NCBI RefSeq assembly: GCF_900111945.1
Contig: NZ_FOYO01000001.1
Coordinates: forward strand, 1,247,751 to 1,311,750
DNA: 64,000 nucleotides
Direction: 5' to 3'
Origin: Litoreibacter janthinus
Lineage (GTDB): Bacteria; Pseudomonadota; Alphaproteobacteria; Rhodobacterales; Rhodobacteraceae
Positions 1-8,193 of this stretch are shown here, one piece after another (the stretch's first letter is position 1; each line of letters opens with the position of its first letter). A program made the translations under genes and the position numbers. The notes beneath the pieces are model-generated. The model was given only the letters and a program-made list of their open reading frames with translations. It made no database searches and was not told the origin of the DNA.

Positions 1-1
1 C

Positions 2-844
2 ACAAAAACTGCCCGCAACGGCCCGAAACTGGTCGAGATGATGCAGCAGCACAATGTCACCATCTGGCACTCTGCCCCTTCTGCCTTAAAACTGGTGGCC
101 GAGGCCGCATGCGAACTCACATTGCCTCAAGTGCGTTGCGTTTTGTTTGCTGGCGAACCGATGCAGAGCCGCCTCCTCAGGCAGCTGTTCCGCATCTTTC
201 CGAATGCTCGGTTTATCAACATCTACGGATGCACCGAGACCAACGACACCTTCTTTTACGACGTGCCGCGTATCGACACGCCTGACCCGCTGCCGCTCGG
301 CCGCAAGCTTCCCTATGTCGACTATATTCTCGTGGACAATGCTGACATGCCCGTTTCCGGCGAAGGGCAGGGCGAGCTATGGGTGCGTTGCCCGACCATG
401 ATGCGCGGCTATAGCGATCAACAACTGACCGCGAAGGCGACAGGGTGGCGCGATGGCGTAGGATACTACCGCACTGGCGATATGGTCCGCCGCGATGCGA
501 ATGGCATGGTCCACTTCATCGGTCGTAACGACACGATTGTAAAACTAAGCGGCGTGCGTGTGGATCTGAACGAAATCGAGGCCTGCTTGCAGGCCCACCC
601 CTTAGTTGATGAGGCAGCTGCCTATGTCGATAAATCCGGGGACACGGCGGTACTGAACGCTTTTGTCTCAAGCAAATCTGATGAGCTCAACAGTATCGAT
701 CTGCGGCTCTATCTGATGAAGCGGCTTCCGACGGCCGCCATCCCACGAAAGTTCACGATCTCCATTCAGGAGGTTCCGAAAAACTCTAACGGGAAGGCAT
801 GCAGACGCATGCTGGAACAACAACTCGTCGAAACCCAAACATAG
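2..844 (+). CDS. AMP-binding adenylation enzyme, C-terminal part (5' truncated by window edge)
   Basis: This is the C-terminal part of an ANL-superfamily adenylating enzyme. The frame is open to the left edge, so the N-terminal half is outside the window. Visible core motifs in order are YGCTET (A5), GELWVRCPTMMRGY (A6), YRTGDMV (A7), GRNDTIVKLSGVRVDLNEIE (A8 hinge) and the C-terminal NSNGK lysine motif (A10). The family activates a carboxylic or amino acid with ATP and loads it onto CoA or a carrier protein. A carrier protein gene starts 22 bases downstream after a CAGGAG ribosome site, so the likely job is loading that protein, in the manner of D-alanine:carrier ligases or stand-alone NRPS A domains. 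The substrate cannot be read because the selectivity pocket is mostly missing. Confidence 0.88.
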   Translation, partial: TKTARNGPKLVEMMQQHNVTIWHSAPSALKLVAEAACELTLPQVRCVLFAGEPMQSRLLRQLFRIFPNARFINIYGCTETNDTFFYDVPRIDTPDPLPLGRKLPYVDYILVDNADMPVSGEGQGELWVRCPTMMRGYSDQQLTAKATGWRDGVGYYRTGDMVRRDANGMVHFIGRNDTIVKLSGVRVDLNEIEACLQAHPLVDEAAAYVDKSGDTAVLNAFVSSKSDELNSIDLRLYLMKRLPTAAIPRKFTISIQEVPKNSNGKACRRMLEQQLVETQT

Positions 845-866
845 CTTTACTTACAGGAGATTACCT

Positions 867-1121
867 ATGTCTTACACAACTCTACGCTCGTTCATTTCCG
901 AGGAATTTGCACCGGATATTAGCCCGGAAAATCTGTCTGACGATCTTGATCTGATCGAAACTGGGATCGTCGACAGCCTCGGCGTGCTCAAGCTGATCGC
1001 CTTTCTGGAAGGCGAGTTCGACCTGAATATTACGCCGGATGAATTGGACGCGGACCTGTATCGTACGATCGGTCTGATCGAGGCCATGATCACCAGCAAG
1101 CAGATGAAAGTGGCCGTCTAA
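867..1121 (+). CDS. Acyl/peptidyl carrier protein
   Basis: An 84-residue stand-alone carrier protein. The motif IVDSLGVLKL places the phosphopantetheine attachment serine at about residue 37, and the rest is acidic and helical as expected for an ACP or PCP. It follows the adenylation enzyme closely with its own CAGGAG ribosome site, so the two probably form a loading pair that tethers a substrate for later tailoring enzymes in the same locus. No phosphopantetheinyl transferase is visible in the window. Whether the cargo is an amino acid or an aryl or fatty acid is not decidable here. Confidence 0.9.
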   Translation: MSYTTLRSFISEEFAPDISPENLSDDLDLIETGIVDSLGVLKLIAFLEGEFDLNITPDELDADLYRTIGLIEAMITSKQMKVAV

Positions 1122-1155
1122 GCAGACCACATGCCAACATAAAGGAGCGAAGGCC

Positions 1156-2199
1156 ATGAAACCTGACCAAACCGCTGCCGCGGTGATCGCGGGCAACCGT
1201 CCCGCTGAAGCAGACATGATTGCGTATTGGGAGGTCACGGATTCCGGCCTTCGCCCCAAAGCTGAAACTGTGGCCGTTCTGGCTGCACTTTCAGCGAATA
1301 CAAGCAACGTCGAGATGATGCGTAGCTTTGTAAGCTATATTCGAAAAACTTACCCACCGATTGCTCTCGACGGCTCTCCCCGTGCCGTGAATATCGTTGG
1401 CACCGGTGGCGGTAGGTCTACCTTCAACATCTCTACCACTGCCGCCTTCGTTGTGGCAGCCGCCGGTGGACGGGTGCTAAAATCGGGCTCGTCCGCCTAT
1501 TCCAGTTCCGTTGGTTCTGGTGATATTCTCAGCGCATTGGGCCTTGCCGGGTCTTCATGCGATGCCTTTACCGAAGACATGCTTGGCCACACTGGCATGG
1601 CTTTTGCATCCGCCACACGTTACGCGCCAATCTGCAAAAGGCTCGCGATCGCGGCGATGCCTTTGAACTTCAAAATAATCGGGCGATTTGTGAATGCTCT
1701 TGGGCCGATGATTTGCCCCTACGAAGTGCGCGGTAGCGTTGTAGGGACCTCAACTCTGGGGTTGTTCGATCATATGCACAAAATCTCCAGCAGCCTTGGG
1801 ATCGGGTCTTTGATCGTTCATTCCGAAGAGGGCGTGGATGAGTTGTTGAGCGTCGGAACAAACCGGTTTGTCAGCTCCGACAGCTCCGAGCCGCAAATGC
1901 TCTATCCCACGGACTTGGGGTTGCAGGACGGCGATATCGATGCCCTGACCGGGGGCGACTTACACATCAATCTGGCCATTATGAAAGATATTCTGCGCGG
2001 CAAGGGGCACAAAACTTGCACCCAAACCGTTGCATTGAACGCCGGTGCCGCGCTTTACGCGGGTGGCTTTGCCAATAACTTGCAAAACGGCACTGACATG
2101 GCGCTGGAATGCCTTGCGGATGGCGCGCCGTACCGAAAACTAGAGCAGGCGCAGGCATACGTGAAGCAGGGCACCCGAACGTTGGAACGCGTTGCATGA
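1156..2199 (+). CDS. Divergent anthranilate phosphoribosyltransferase-like protein (TrpD family)
   Basis: A 347-residue member of the TrpD/thymidine phosphorylase fold. The PRPP loop is present as GTGGGRSTFNIST (residues 82-94; usual form GTGGDG.TFNIST), as are a VDE metal motif (227-229) and NALGP (180-184). The normally invariant KHGNR segment, whose His and Asn contact anthranilate, reads KSGSS (109-113), and the region that carries the anthranilate-binding Arg has no equivalent arginine. The protein therefore probably still uses PRPP but may ribosylate another acceptor, or bind anthranilate differently. The stop overlaps the trpC-like start by four bases (ATGA), implying translational coupling. 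It is clearly a specialised paralogue and not the housekeeping TrpD. Confidence 0.82.
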   Translation: MKPDQTAAAVIAGNRPAEADMIAYWEVTDSGLRPKAETVAVLAALSANTSNVEMMRSFVSYIRKTYPPIALDGSPRAVNIVGTGGGRSTFNISTTAAFVVAAAGGRVLKSGSSAYSSSVGSGDILSALGLAGSSCDAFTEDMLGHTGMAFASATRYAPICKRLAIAAMPLNFKIIGRFVNALGPMICPYEVRGSVVGTSTLGLFDHMHKISSSLGIGSLIVHSEEGVDELLSVGTNRFVSSDSSEPQMLYPTDLGLQDGDIDALTGGDLHINLAIMKDILRGKGHKTCTQTVALNAGAALYAGGFANNLQNGTDMALECLADGAPYRKLEQAQAYVKQGTRTLERVA

Positions 2200-2906
2200 G
2201 CACAAAGTTCTACGACGCTCTTGCACGCGCAGGTTCGGCGCTCATTGCAGAGATCAAGCCGAGCTCACCAAAAGTAGGCCCGCTCCTGGCAACAACATCA
2301 GTCGCCGCAGTCGCGCGCGAATATCAAATGGCTGGCGCGCCGTGCCTTTCGGTCACGACTGGTGCCTGGCACGGCGGCAATCTTGCGATGATCTCCGAGA
2401 TGGCTCGCACAGGCCTGCCCGTGTTGCGAAAGGATTTCATCACCTCCAAGCGCCACTTGGAAGATACGCGCGATGCCGGTGCCTCCGCAGCGCTGTTAAC
2501 CTGTACGCTTTTGCGCAAGGCTGACGTGATCCGCCTTGCTCAGGACGCGCTTGCGATGCAGCTCACTCCATTTGTCGAGGTGGCGTCTGCCGCTGAATTG
2601 GACGGTCTGAAATTGCCTGACGGTGCAATTCTGGCGATAAACAACCGCGATATCCGGAGCAAAGAAACGGATGATGGGGGCATCGAGACCGGTCGCGCTC
2701 TTTATGCGGCGGCGCGCTCGGTTCATGACGGTTTGTTGATATCCGCGAGCGGGCTTCTCGTTCCGGAAGATGTCAAGATCGCCAAAGTTATCGGATTCGA
2801 TGGGTATCTGGTCGGGACAGCATTGTTGTCTGGCCCTCATAGCCCATTCGAAACAGCCTGCCGCTTTATTGAGGCGGCCAATACCAAGATTGAAGCAGCA
2901 GAATGA
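2196..2906 (+). CDS. trpC: Indole-3-glycerol-phosphate synthase-like protein (TrpC family)
   Basis: A 236-residue TIM-barrel protein. The start at 2196 is chosen because it overlaps the preceding stop as ATGA; a longer frame would run into the upstream gene. Catalytic features of IGP synthase are visible: AEIKPSSP (Lys21), PVLRKDF (Lys79), PFVEVAS (Glu128) and INNRDI (Asn150-Arg151). The SESG signature is SASG (183-186), losing a conserved Glu, and the usual N-terminal extension is shortened. Known chemistry of the family is decarboxylating ring closure of carboxyphenylamino-deoxyribulose phosphate to indole-glycerol phosphate. Together with the TrpD, TrpF and TrpA paralogues nearby it probably serves a dedicated, modified pathway. 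Confidence 0.85.
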   Translation: MSTKFYDALARAGSALIAEIKPSSPKVGPLLATTSVAAVAREYQMAGAPCLSVTTGAWHGGNLAMISEMARTGLPVLRKDFITSKRHLEDTRDAGASAALLTCTLLRKADVIRLAQDALAMQLTPFVEVASAAELDGLKLPDGAILAINNRDIRSKETDDGGIETGRALYAAARSVHDGLLISASGLLVPEDVKIAKVIGFDGYLVGTALLSGPHSPFETACRFIEAANTKIEAAE

Positions 2907-3340
2907 TGACCAACTCTTTCGCCCCTCCGCTTGGAGGTGAGACCCTCGCAGTGTACGGCCCTGAATCTCAGCAAGGGACTACACTGATGCGGTCCTTGAT
3001 CTGGCGTGGGTATCAGCCGCTGCGCGTCACACGGAAACAGGAGGTGAAGAATCTCTTCGATCACGCAATCATCTCGGCCCTGATCGTGTTGGACACTGTG
3101 TCTATCGAGTGCGCACAGCAGTTGTGCCTGTCGCTGCGAACAACCAATCGCAGGACGCCGATCGTGGTCATGCTATCCCCCGACAATTGCGGCGCCGGAA
3201 TTGGTTTGCTTGACAGCGGGGCCGATCACTACGTGATCCAGCCCGCGCAGATAGATGAACTTCTGCACAAGCTGCATGCTCTCACCCGTCGTACTCGACG
3301 CACGGGCTTTAGCTTTTTTCCAACCACCTACGCCAAGTGA
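2903..3340 (+). CDS. Degenerate receiver-domain protein without output domain
   Basis: A 145-residue protein with the alternating beta/alpha pattern of a response-regulator receiver. An aspartate sits at the expected phosphoacceptor place (ALIVLD), but the acidic pair of the first loop is absent (LAVYGPES) and the conserved Lys of the K-P motif is Gln (YVIQPAQIDEL). No DNA-binding domain follows. It is translationally coupled (ATGA) to trpC, which is unusual for a receiver and suggests it works with the biosynthetic enzymes, perhaps as an atypical regulator or an interaction module. The 3' end overlaps the convergent MFS gene by 13 bases. Confidence 0.6.
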   Translation: MMTNSFAPPLGGETLAVYGPESQQGTTLMRSLIWRGYQPLRVTRKQEVKNLFDHAIISALIVLDTVSIECAQQLCLSLRTTNRRTPIVVMLSPDNCGAGIGLLDSGADHYVIQPAQIDELLHKLHALTRRTRRTGFSFFPTTYAK

Positions 3341-4530
3341 TCCCAGATCCATTTGGACGTAGGCACCAGCTTCTCTTTGTTCAAAATCGTCAGAGCTGTG
3401 AGGATTATAATCAAGGCCATCGCAAAAAACGGTAGCCTTTCTGTGCCGGCATGTCCCAAACCCAATGCGAACAATGACGCTGCAACTTGACCTGCGTAGA
3501 GCGCCGAAGCGATGTAGCCTGCAATGATGTTCGCGGTCTGTGGGGATCCGTGGGCCATGATCCGCTGGATCATCAAGGGCAACAGAGCGCCAAATGACAT
3601 CCCGACAAGAACTGCCGCGAGCAAAACGGCAAACACCGACGAGGAGAGGCCAAGTTCGATCAGTCCCAATACACCTGTGAAAACGGCGGCGGCTAAAACT
3701 GCGCCTGCGCCTGCGGCTTCGACCAGCCGTCTGATATTGAGCGAAACCAGACCGCTCAACAAAGTGGCGCAAGCTATCGCCAGGCCCGACAATGCGGCGT
3801 TCTCCATGAGCAGGTTCAAAAATGGAACCTGTGTAGGGATGAGGTAAAACGCAGTCATGGCCAGACCGACAACCAAAAGCGGGATTTGCATCTGGCGCCA
3901 AAGCTGTGTGTTCGGAGGGGGGGTATTACCTGTGATCGGGGCCGCCGGATGCCACTCGAGTGTCGATGCGAAATAGGCAACAGGCAAGGTGAGGAGATAG
4001 AGCGAGAACGGAAAGCGCCAACCTAGCTGTGACAGCAGTCCGCCAAGTAAAACAAACACCACGCCGCCGAAGGTATTTATGGCAGCTTGTCGCGATATGA
4101 CGAGCCCTCGTGCCGGACCCTGAAACAACGACGTGATGGCTGCGGTAGCGAAACATAACGTGGCTGCCGTAGCGATCCCAAGCCCGATCCGAGTTGCGAT
4201 GAGCCAGCCAAAGCCATTCGCGAAGCCACCAAGAACCCCGAATAGTGCCATAGCGATTAACGATGCGACAAAGCCCGCACGTTGATCGACCCGACCTGAT
4301 TGTCTGCCAATCCAAGGGCCGGCGAGCATAATCAAGACGGCGGGAACCACCAAAGCGATCCGACCCCATACGGTGCCATCTGGTGCACCAGATAGCGCCG
4401 CTTCGATAGCGGGAATGGTCGGGGCGATTGCCGCCCCGCTCATCACCGCGCAGGCACTCGCAGCCCATATGACGGCTCGATGGGATGGAGCCGGGACCGG
4501 TCTTGCCCGGATATCGTCGAACAGTGTCAT
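3328..4530 (-). CDS. MFS transporter
   Basis: A 400-residue, strongly hydrophobic protein with about twelve predicted membrane segments and the loop GPWIGRQSGRVDQRAG between helices 2 and 3 that resembles the MFS motif A. It is the last gene of the leftward operon and overlaps the FAD oxidoreductase gene by four bases. The major facilitator family moves small molecules by proton or ion coupling. Its place at the end of a biosynthetic operon suggests export of the product or self-protection, but the substrate is inferred only from context. Confidence 0.85.
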   Translation of the reverse strand: MTLFDDIRARPVPAPSHRAVIWAASACAVMSGAAIAPTIPAIEAALSGAPDGTVWGRIALVVPAVLIMLAGPWIGRQSGRVDQRAGFVASLIAMALFGVLGGFANGFGWLIATRIGLGIATAATLCFATAAITSLFQGPARGLVISRQAAINTFGGVVFVLLGGLLSQLGWRFPFSLYLLTLPVAYFASTLEWHPAAPITGNTPPPNTQLWRQMQIPLLVVGLAMTAFYLIPTQVPFLNLLMENAALSGLAIACATLLSGLVSLNIRRLVEAAGAGAVLAAAVFTGVLGLIELGLSSSVFAVLLAAVLVGMSFGALLPLMIQRIMAHGSPQTANIIAGYIASALYAGQVAASLFALGLGHAGTERLPFFAMALIIILTALTILNKEKLVPTSKWIWDHLA

Positions 4531-5831
4531 GCGGCTTGCGACCTCTCGGTGGTGTTGGCTAGCAGCCGTGACACTGCAAGATCCGCCGAGGTCAGGCAGC
4601 CTTCCATTGTGTGGCCTTCAAGGTAGTCACCGGCGATTTCCAGGCCCGAAATACTCTCGACGCTGCGCAGTAAATCTTTCTTCAGGCCGGTGAAGTGTGG
4701 CGCGTAGCCACAAATACCACCTGAGTGACGCGCGACGTGAACATGTGTGCGGTTGGCATTTATTGGCATACGCTTCGAGAATGTCTCCTCTGCGATGCGG
4801 ACCAACTCATGATCGGGCTTGTCAAGAATTTCCCGTGCCGCCTTTCCTGAAAGCGTGTAACGGACATGATGTGGTGTATGCAGCCGGTTGGCAGAGCAAT
4901 GACCCAAAGGCGCACCGGGTTCGAACATGATCGAATGCACGCCCTCTTTGAAAACAGGCGCGTCGTAGACGACATTGATCATCGCCAACGGGAAGTAACG
5001 CAAAGCCTCGACAGCAACGCGGCCATACGCGGGCAACTCTACAAGATGCTTAAAGACATTGGCGGGAACGGTGGAGATTACACGGCTGGCTGGAACAACA
5101 TGCGCACCATTCTCGTCCTTTAGCTCTAAGCCTGCGACATGTCCGTTGTGGGTAAGAATGCGCGTCACGCGAGAGCCGAAGCGAATGTCCTTTTCGGCGG
5201 CGAGGTTGTCATGAAACTGACCGATTCCGCCCGCGATTGCATGGTGCGATCCTTTGCCGAAGCCAGAGGCGAAGAGCATCATCAGGGAAGGGTAAAGTTC
5301 GGACGGTTCTGCCGCACCCATGATGATCGAGAACAGTCGAAGCGGACCAGTCGCGAGCTTCTTGGTGAAGTGATTGTCGATTGTGGTGTGGTCCCAAGTC
5401 TTTTCGACTTGCTCGATCAGACCGGACGTATAGTTCAATTTGTCCGCGTTCTGGCGCGCGAAGGCAAGGAAGTTGCGGAACTGAAACGCACCGCGTGTGC
5501 CGATTGCAGACGCGAGTCGCAGATCACCCGCGAGGGTTTTGCTCTTTTGCAGCGCAACAAGCGTGTCGTTCATCACGATATGGAACCCGGGGTGCTGATC
5601 TTCGAATTCGGTCAGGTTGAACTCTTCCAACAGCGCATTGAAACGTGGCCATGCGCTTGAAAAATTCTTGCCGCCAATCTCGAACGAATGATCGCCCGAC
5701 TTGATACATGCAGCGCGCCCGCCGGCATAAGAGCCGACTTCGTGAATAATGCTGGGGATGCCTTGTTTGGCGAGGTAATGAGCGGTGCCGAGGCCGGAAA
5801 TGCCGGCGCCAATAATGTGGACAGGATCCAT
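4527..5831 (-). CDS. FAD-dependent amine-oxidase / protoporphyrinogen-oxidase-like oxidoreductase
   Basis: A 434-residue flavoprotein. The N-terminal dinucleotide-binding motif GAGISGLG (8-15) is followed by a GGRA signature. A C-terminal FAD segment GLEIAGDYLEGHTMEG matches the amine oxidase/PPOX/phytoene-desaturase superfamily. Members oxidise C-N or C-C bonds of amino acids, porphyrinogens or polyenes. In this operon (TrpF, TrpA, hotdog, this protein, MFS) a role in oxidising an indole-derived or carrier-bound intermediate is possible, comparable in type to the L-tryptophan oxidases of bisindole pathways, but that is inference. The start ATG at 5831 lies 12 bases after the hotdog gene stop. 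Confidence 0.8.
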   Translation of the reverse strand: MDPVHIIGAGISGLGTAHYLAKQGIPSIIHEVGSYAGGRAACIKSGDHSFEIGGKNFSSAWPRFNALLEEFNLTEFEDQHPGFHIVMNDTLVALQKSKTLAGDLRLASAIGTRGAFQFRNFLAFARQNADKLNYTSGLIEQVEKTWDHTTIDNHFTKKLATGPLRLFSIIMGAAEPSELYPSLMMLFASGFGKGSHHAIAGGIGQFHDNLAAEKDIRFGSRVTRILTHNGHVAGLELKDENGAHVVPASRVISTVPANVFKHLVELPAYGRVAVEALRYFPLAMINVVYDAPVFKEGVHSIMFEPGAPLGHCSANRLHTPHHVRYTLSGKAAREILDKPDHELVRIAEETFSKRMPINANRTHVHVARHSGGICGYAPHFTGLKKDLLRSVESISGLEIAGDYLEGHTMEGCLTSADLAVSRLLANTTERSQAA

Positions 5832-5843
5832 GTCAGATGTTCC

Positions 5844-6719
5844 TTAAACGGGTTGTGGTTCTTCGGTTTTGCTTTTGGTTTTGGTTGCCACCTGCGCGGT
5901 GCGTATGCTGCATTTGGCAAATCTCCGTCCGCCAGATGTTAGCCAAGCACTGCGGGCGAGCCGGTTTTTTCCGGTGCCGACAAACTCGCGCGCACCATCA
6001 AGGGCGACGCCGTCATCAAAGTTGGTAATCGGCGCGCTTTGGTCAAATGAGACACCTGTAAGGATATCGCGGATCCGCTTGTCTCCATCGTGATGCGCGT
6101 TGAGAAACCGCTGCACCTGCATGAAGGCTTCCAGCAGATACAGCGGATGCACGGTTTCCGCAGAGTCGGAAAACAGGCACTTGTCTGACAACGGCAAAAG
6201 CTGTGCCGTAACGCGTTGATCTGTCAGCACCGGTGTGGTGATCAGGACATTCTCGGGCCTCTGCTTGTTCAGAGAGCGACTCGTGCAAGGAAGCATGTCG
6301 TCTAATGAACTCATGGCACACAGGGGAATCGACGACGTCTGGTCAATTTCCTGAAGCGTAGGAGTTAGGGTCACGCGGATACTGGCGCGCACGACGCTGT
6401 CCTGCTCAAATTCGGTGGTGCAAATGACAGAGCCTGAGTCTTTCGCGACAGTTGTGTGCAGCAGGATGTCTTTGTCAATGAAGGTGTACTGCTTGAAGTC
6501 GGCAAGAATGGCGCTCACAAAACTGGGGGCCGTGACGCGAGCTTGCGCAGCTTGGACGGCACCTTCCAGCAAGAGAAGGCCCGGCACGTGGTCGAGCGGA
6601 TGATCGAAGAAGAACGGGTGTGTCTTGTCTACGATCAATCTGGCGACGCCGTTCCCATCGCGTCTACAGTGGCGCAATACGGCGTTCTTCGGGTGCATCC
6701 GTCGGTCGAGGGCACTCAT
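5844..6719 (-). CDS. AfsA-type double hotdog protein (A-factor biosynthesis hotdog family)
   Basis: A 291-residue protein with two hotdog-like halves. The first half carries THPFFFDHPLDHVPGLLLLE (about residues 33-52), an excellent match to the DHPLDHxPGxLLLE signature of AfsA/ScbA. The second half carries HPLYLLEAFMQVQRFL. AfsA-family enzymes condense a beta-ketoacyl thioester with dihydroxyacetone phosphate on the way to gamma-butyrolactone or butenolide signals. Here it is coupled by a 4-base overlap to trpA. The family is best known from actinomycetes, so its presence in a Trp-like operon of a probable roseobacter is notable. The substrate may be the carrier-bound acyl group made by the rightward operon. 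Confidence 0.85.
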   Translation of the reverse strand: MSALDRRMHPKNAVLRHCRRDGNGVARLIVDKTHPFFFDHPLDHVPGLLLLEGAVQAAQARVTAPSFVSAILADFKQYTFIDKDILLHTTVAKDSGSVICTTEFEQDSVVRASIRVTLTPTLQEIDQTSSIPLCAMSSLDDMLPCTSRSLNKQRPENVLITTPVLTDQRVTAQLLPLSDKCLFSDSAETVHPLYLLEAFMQVQRFLNAHHDGDKRIRDILTGVSFDQSAPITNFDDGVALDGAREFVGTGKNRLARSAWLTSGGRRFAKCSIRTAQVATKTKSKTEEPQPV

Positions 6720-7525
6720 CGTGTCGCCTCCCGATTGAGGCTTGCGATGAAGCGTGCGGCGGCGTCGGCAGGGTCCTGATCTTCTTCAATGGCCTGTTCA
6801 ACTACGCCAGAGATGGCACTTCCAACGATGGCAATATCGCAACCGCTTTGGAATGCCCGCCGCACGTCCGCTTTGGTTTTCAGTCCAAATCCGATAGCAA
6901 TCGGAAGATCCGTTTTGCTCCGCAATGCGTCGATCTGGTTTGACAGGTCCCCGGCTTTCGAAGCCCCGCCGGAACGGCCGTAAGCCGAAACCAAATAGAT
7001 GAACGCCGAAGCCTGCTCGAGAACCCGACGGCGCGTGTCAGGTGTCGCGTTTGAATAGATGGTTCCAACCGTTGGAATGTATCCGAAGGCAGCGTTTTGG
7101 AAGCTGCTTGTCATTTTGGGTGGAAGCCCGTGTGGCAGTATTCCCGCCATGCCCGCATCACACGCCATTTTGCACACTGCCTCAAAACCGTAGGGGCGAA
7201 GGGTGTGACTGGAGTCAGCCAGAAGCACGATCTTGATCCGGTCTGTGAATTCAGAGGCCATGTCGATCACAGGCTCTAAAGTCGCGCCATGCTCAAGTGC
7301 ACGATTGTGCGCTTTGATCAGCGTCTCACCGTCGGTGAACGCATTTTTGAAAGGCACGCAAAGCTCGACCATACCGACGCCGAGATCAACGCAACTTTGC
7401 AAGATCTTGCGTGTGACATCCAAAGTAGGGTCGCCAGCCATGATCAACGGGCACAGGCTGCGCGCGTGGACCATTTGGCCAGTTTCAATGAGTTGCCGTG
7501 AGGCGAAATCTAGCATCGTGTTCAT
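6716..7525 (-). CDS. trpA: Tryptophan synthase alpha chain-like protein (stand-alone TrpA)
   Basis: A 269-residue TIM barrel of the TrpA family. The catalytic Glu and Asp are kept as VELCVPF (Glu54) and TDGE (Asp65), although the surrounding loop PFKNAFTDG differs from the usual PFSDPxADG. IAIGFGL and IVGSAI phosphate-binding strands are present. TrpA cleaves indole-glycerol phosphate to indole and glyceraldehyde-3-phosphate, normally as partner of TrpB. No trpB lies in this window, so free indole could be the product, as with plant BX1/IGL-type paralogues. It overlaps both trpF upstream and the AfsA-like gene downstream by four bases. Confidence 0.87.
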   Translation of the reverse strand: MNTMLDFASRQLIETGQMVHARSLCPLIMAGDPTLDVTRKILQSCVDLGVGMVELCVPFKNAFTDGETLIKAHNRALEHGATLEPVIDMASEFTDRIKIVLLADSSHTLRPYGFEAVCKMACDAGMAGILPHGLPPKMTSSFQNAAFGYIPTVGTIYSNATPDTRRRVLEQASAFIYLVSAYGRSGGASKAGDLSNQIDALRSKTDLPIAIGFGLKTKADVRRAFQSGCDIAIVGSAISGVVEQAIEEDQDPADAAARFIASLNREATR

Positions 7526-8193
7526 AATGTGACCTGCTGAAACAAGTTGGTGGGAGAGGAAGCGATCACGAGCATGCGAGCCGCTTTGCGAGTAATTTCG
7601 CCGCCGTTCAATCGGGCGGCTGAATCGACGTCGACGGCTTCGATGCCGTTGCTTTCGGAGAGGTCACAGATTCTATCAGCGGTCAGCCCGCCAGCGAGCC
7701 AGATGCGCGCACCGTCCAAACGATCCATCCAACGCTGCACCATCTGGCTGCCAAGACTGACGCCGCTGCTGCCGATCTCCTGGCGGCCACCGAACCGGTC
7801 GATGAGAAAAATGTCACAACCATTCGAACGATATGCGTCAATTAAGCGATCTATCGGGCTGGCACCTGTATCGTCGACATGAACAGTCTTTATGACCGTC
7901 ATGCCCTTATCTTTTAAGAACGCTATGTCGCGTGGCGAGTTGAAACCGTGAAGCTGGACGTGGCGAACGCTCGTGTTCTTCAGCAATGCCCAAAGATCGC
8001 TGACAGGGCGCTTTATGCAAACTGCAATCGGTGTAATTGAAGTGCAGCGTTCCGCCAGTTCCAAGAACTTCGCGTCCGTCAAATTCCGCGGATGACCGTC
8101 TATGCCGGTCCATAGTCCGGCATATTGGGCGCCTTCTTGTGTAAGGATGTCGAGTTCTTCACAATTCGTGACCCCGCAAATTTTCAAATCCAT
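7522..8193 (-). CDS. trpF: Phosphoribosylanthranilate isomerase-like protein (TrpF)
   Basis: A 223-residue protein starting MDLKICGVTN, with the general-base Cys6 of the KICG motif, HVQLHG, the general-acid Asp132 (FLIDRFGG) and LAGGL. These are the key residues of N-(5'-phosphoribosyl)anthranilate isomerase, which performs the Amadori rearrangement between the TrpD and TrpC steps. It is the first gene of the leftward operon. The start at 8193 is fixed because the codon just upstream in frame is TAG. The best ribosome site nearby (AAGGAG at 8227-8222) actually serves a short out-of-frame leader reading frame that overlaps this start. Confidence 0.88.
   Translation of the reverse strand: MDLKICGVTNCEELDILTQEGAQYAGLWTGIDGHPRNLTDAKFLELAERCTSITPIAVCIKRPVSDLWALLKNTSVRHVQLHGFNSPRDIAFLKDKGMTVIKTVHVDDTGASPIDRLIDAYRSNGCDIFLIDRFGGRQEIGSSGVSLGSQMVQRWMDRLDGARIWLAGGLTADRICDLSESNGIEAVDVDSAARLNGGEITRKAARMLVIASSPTNLFQQVTL

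Noticed and set aside
3173..3901. Minus-strand 242-codon frame overlapping the MFS gene in another frame
   Set aside because: Arg/Cys/His-rich translation without hydrophobic helices, whereas the overlapping frame gives a normal 12-helix transporter.
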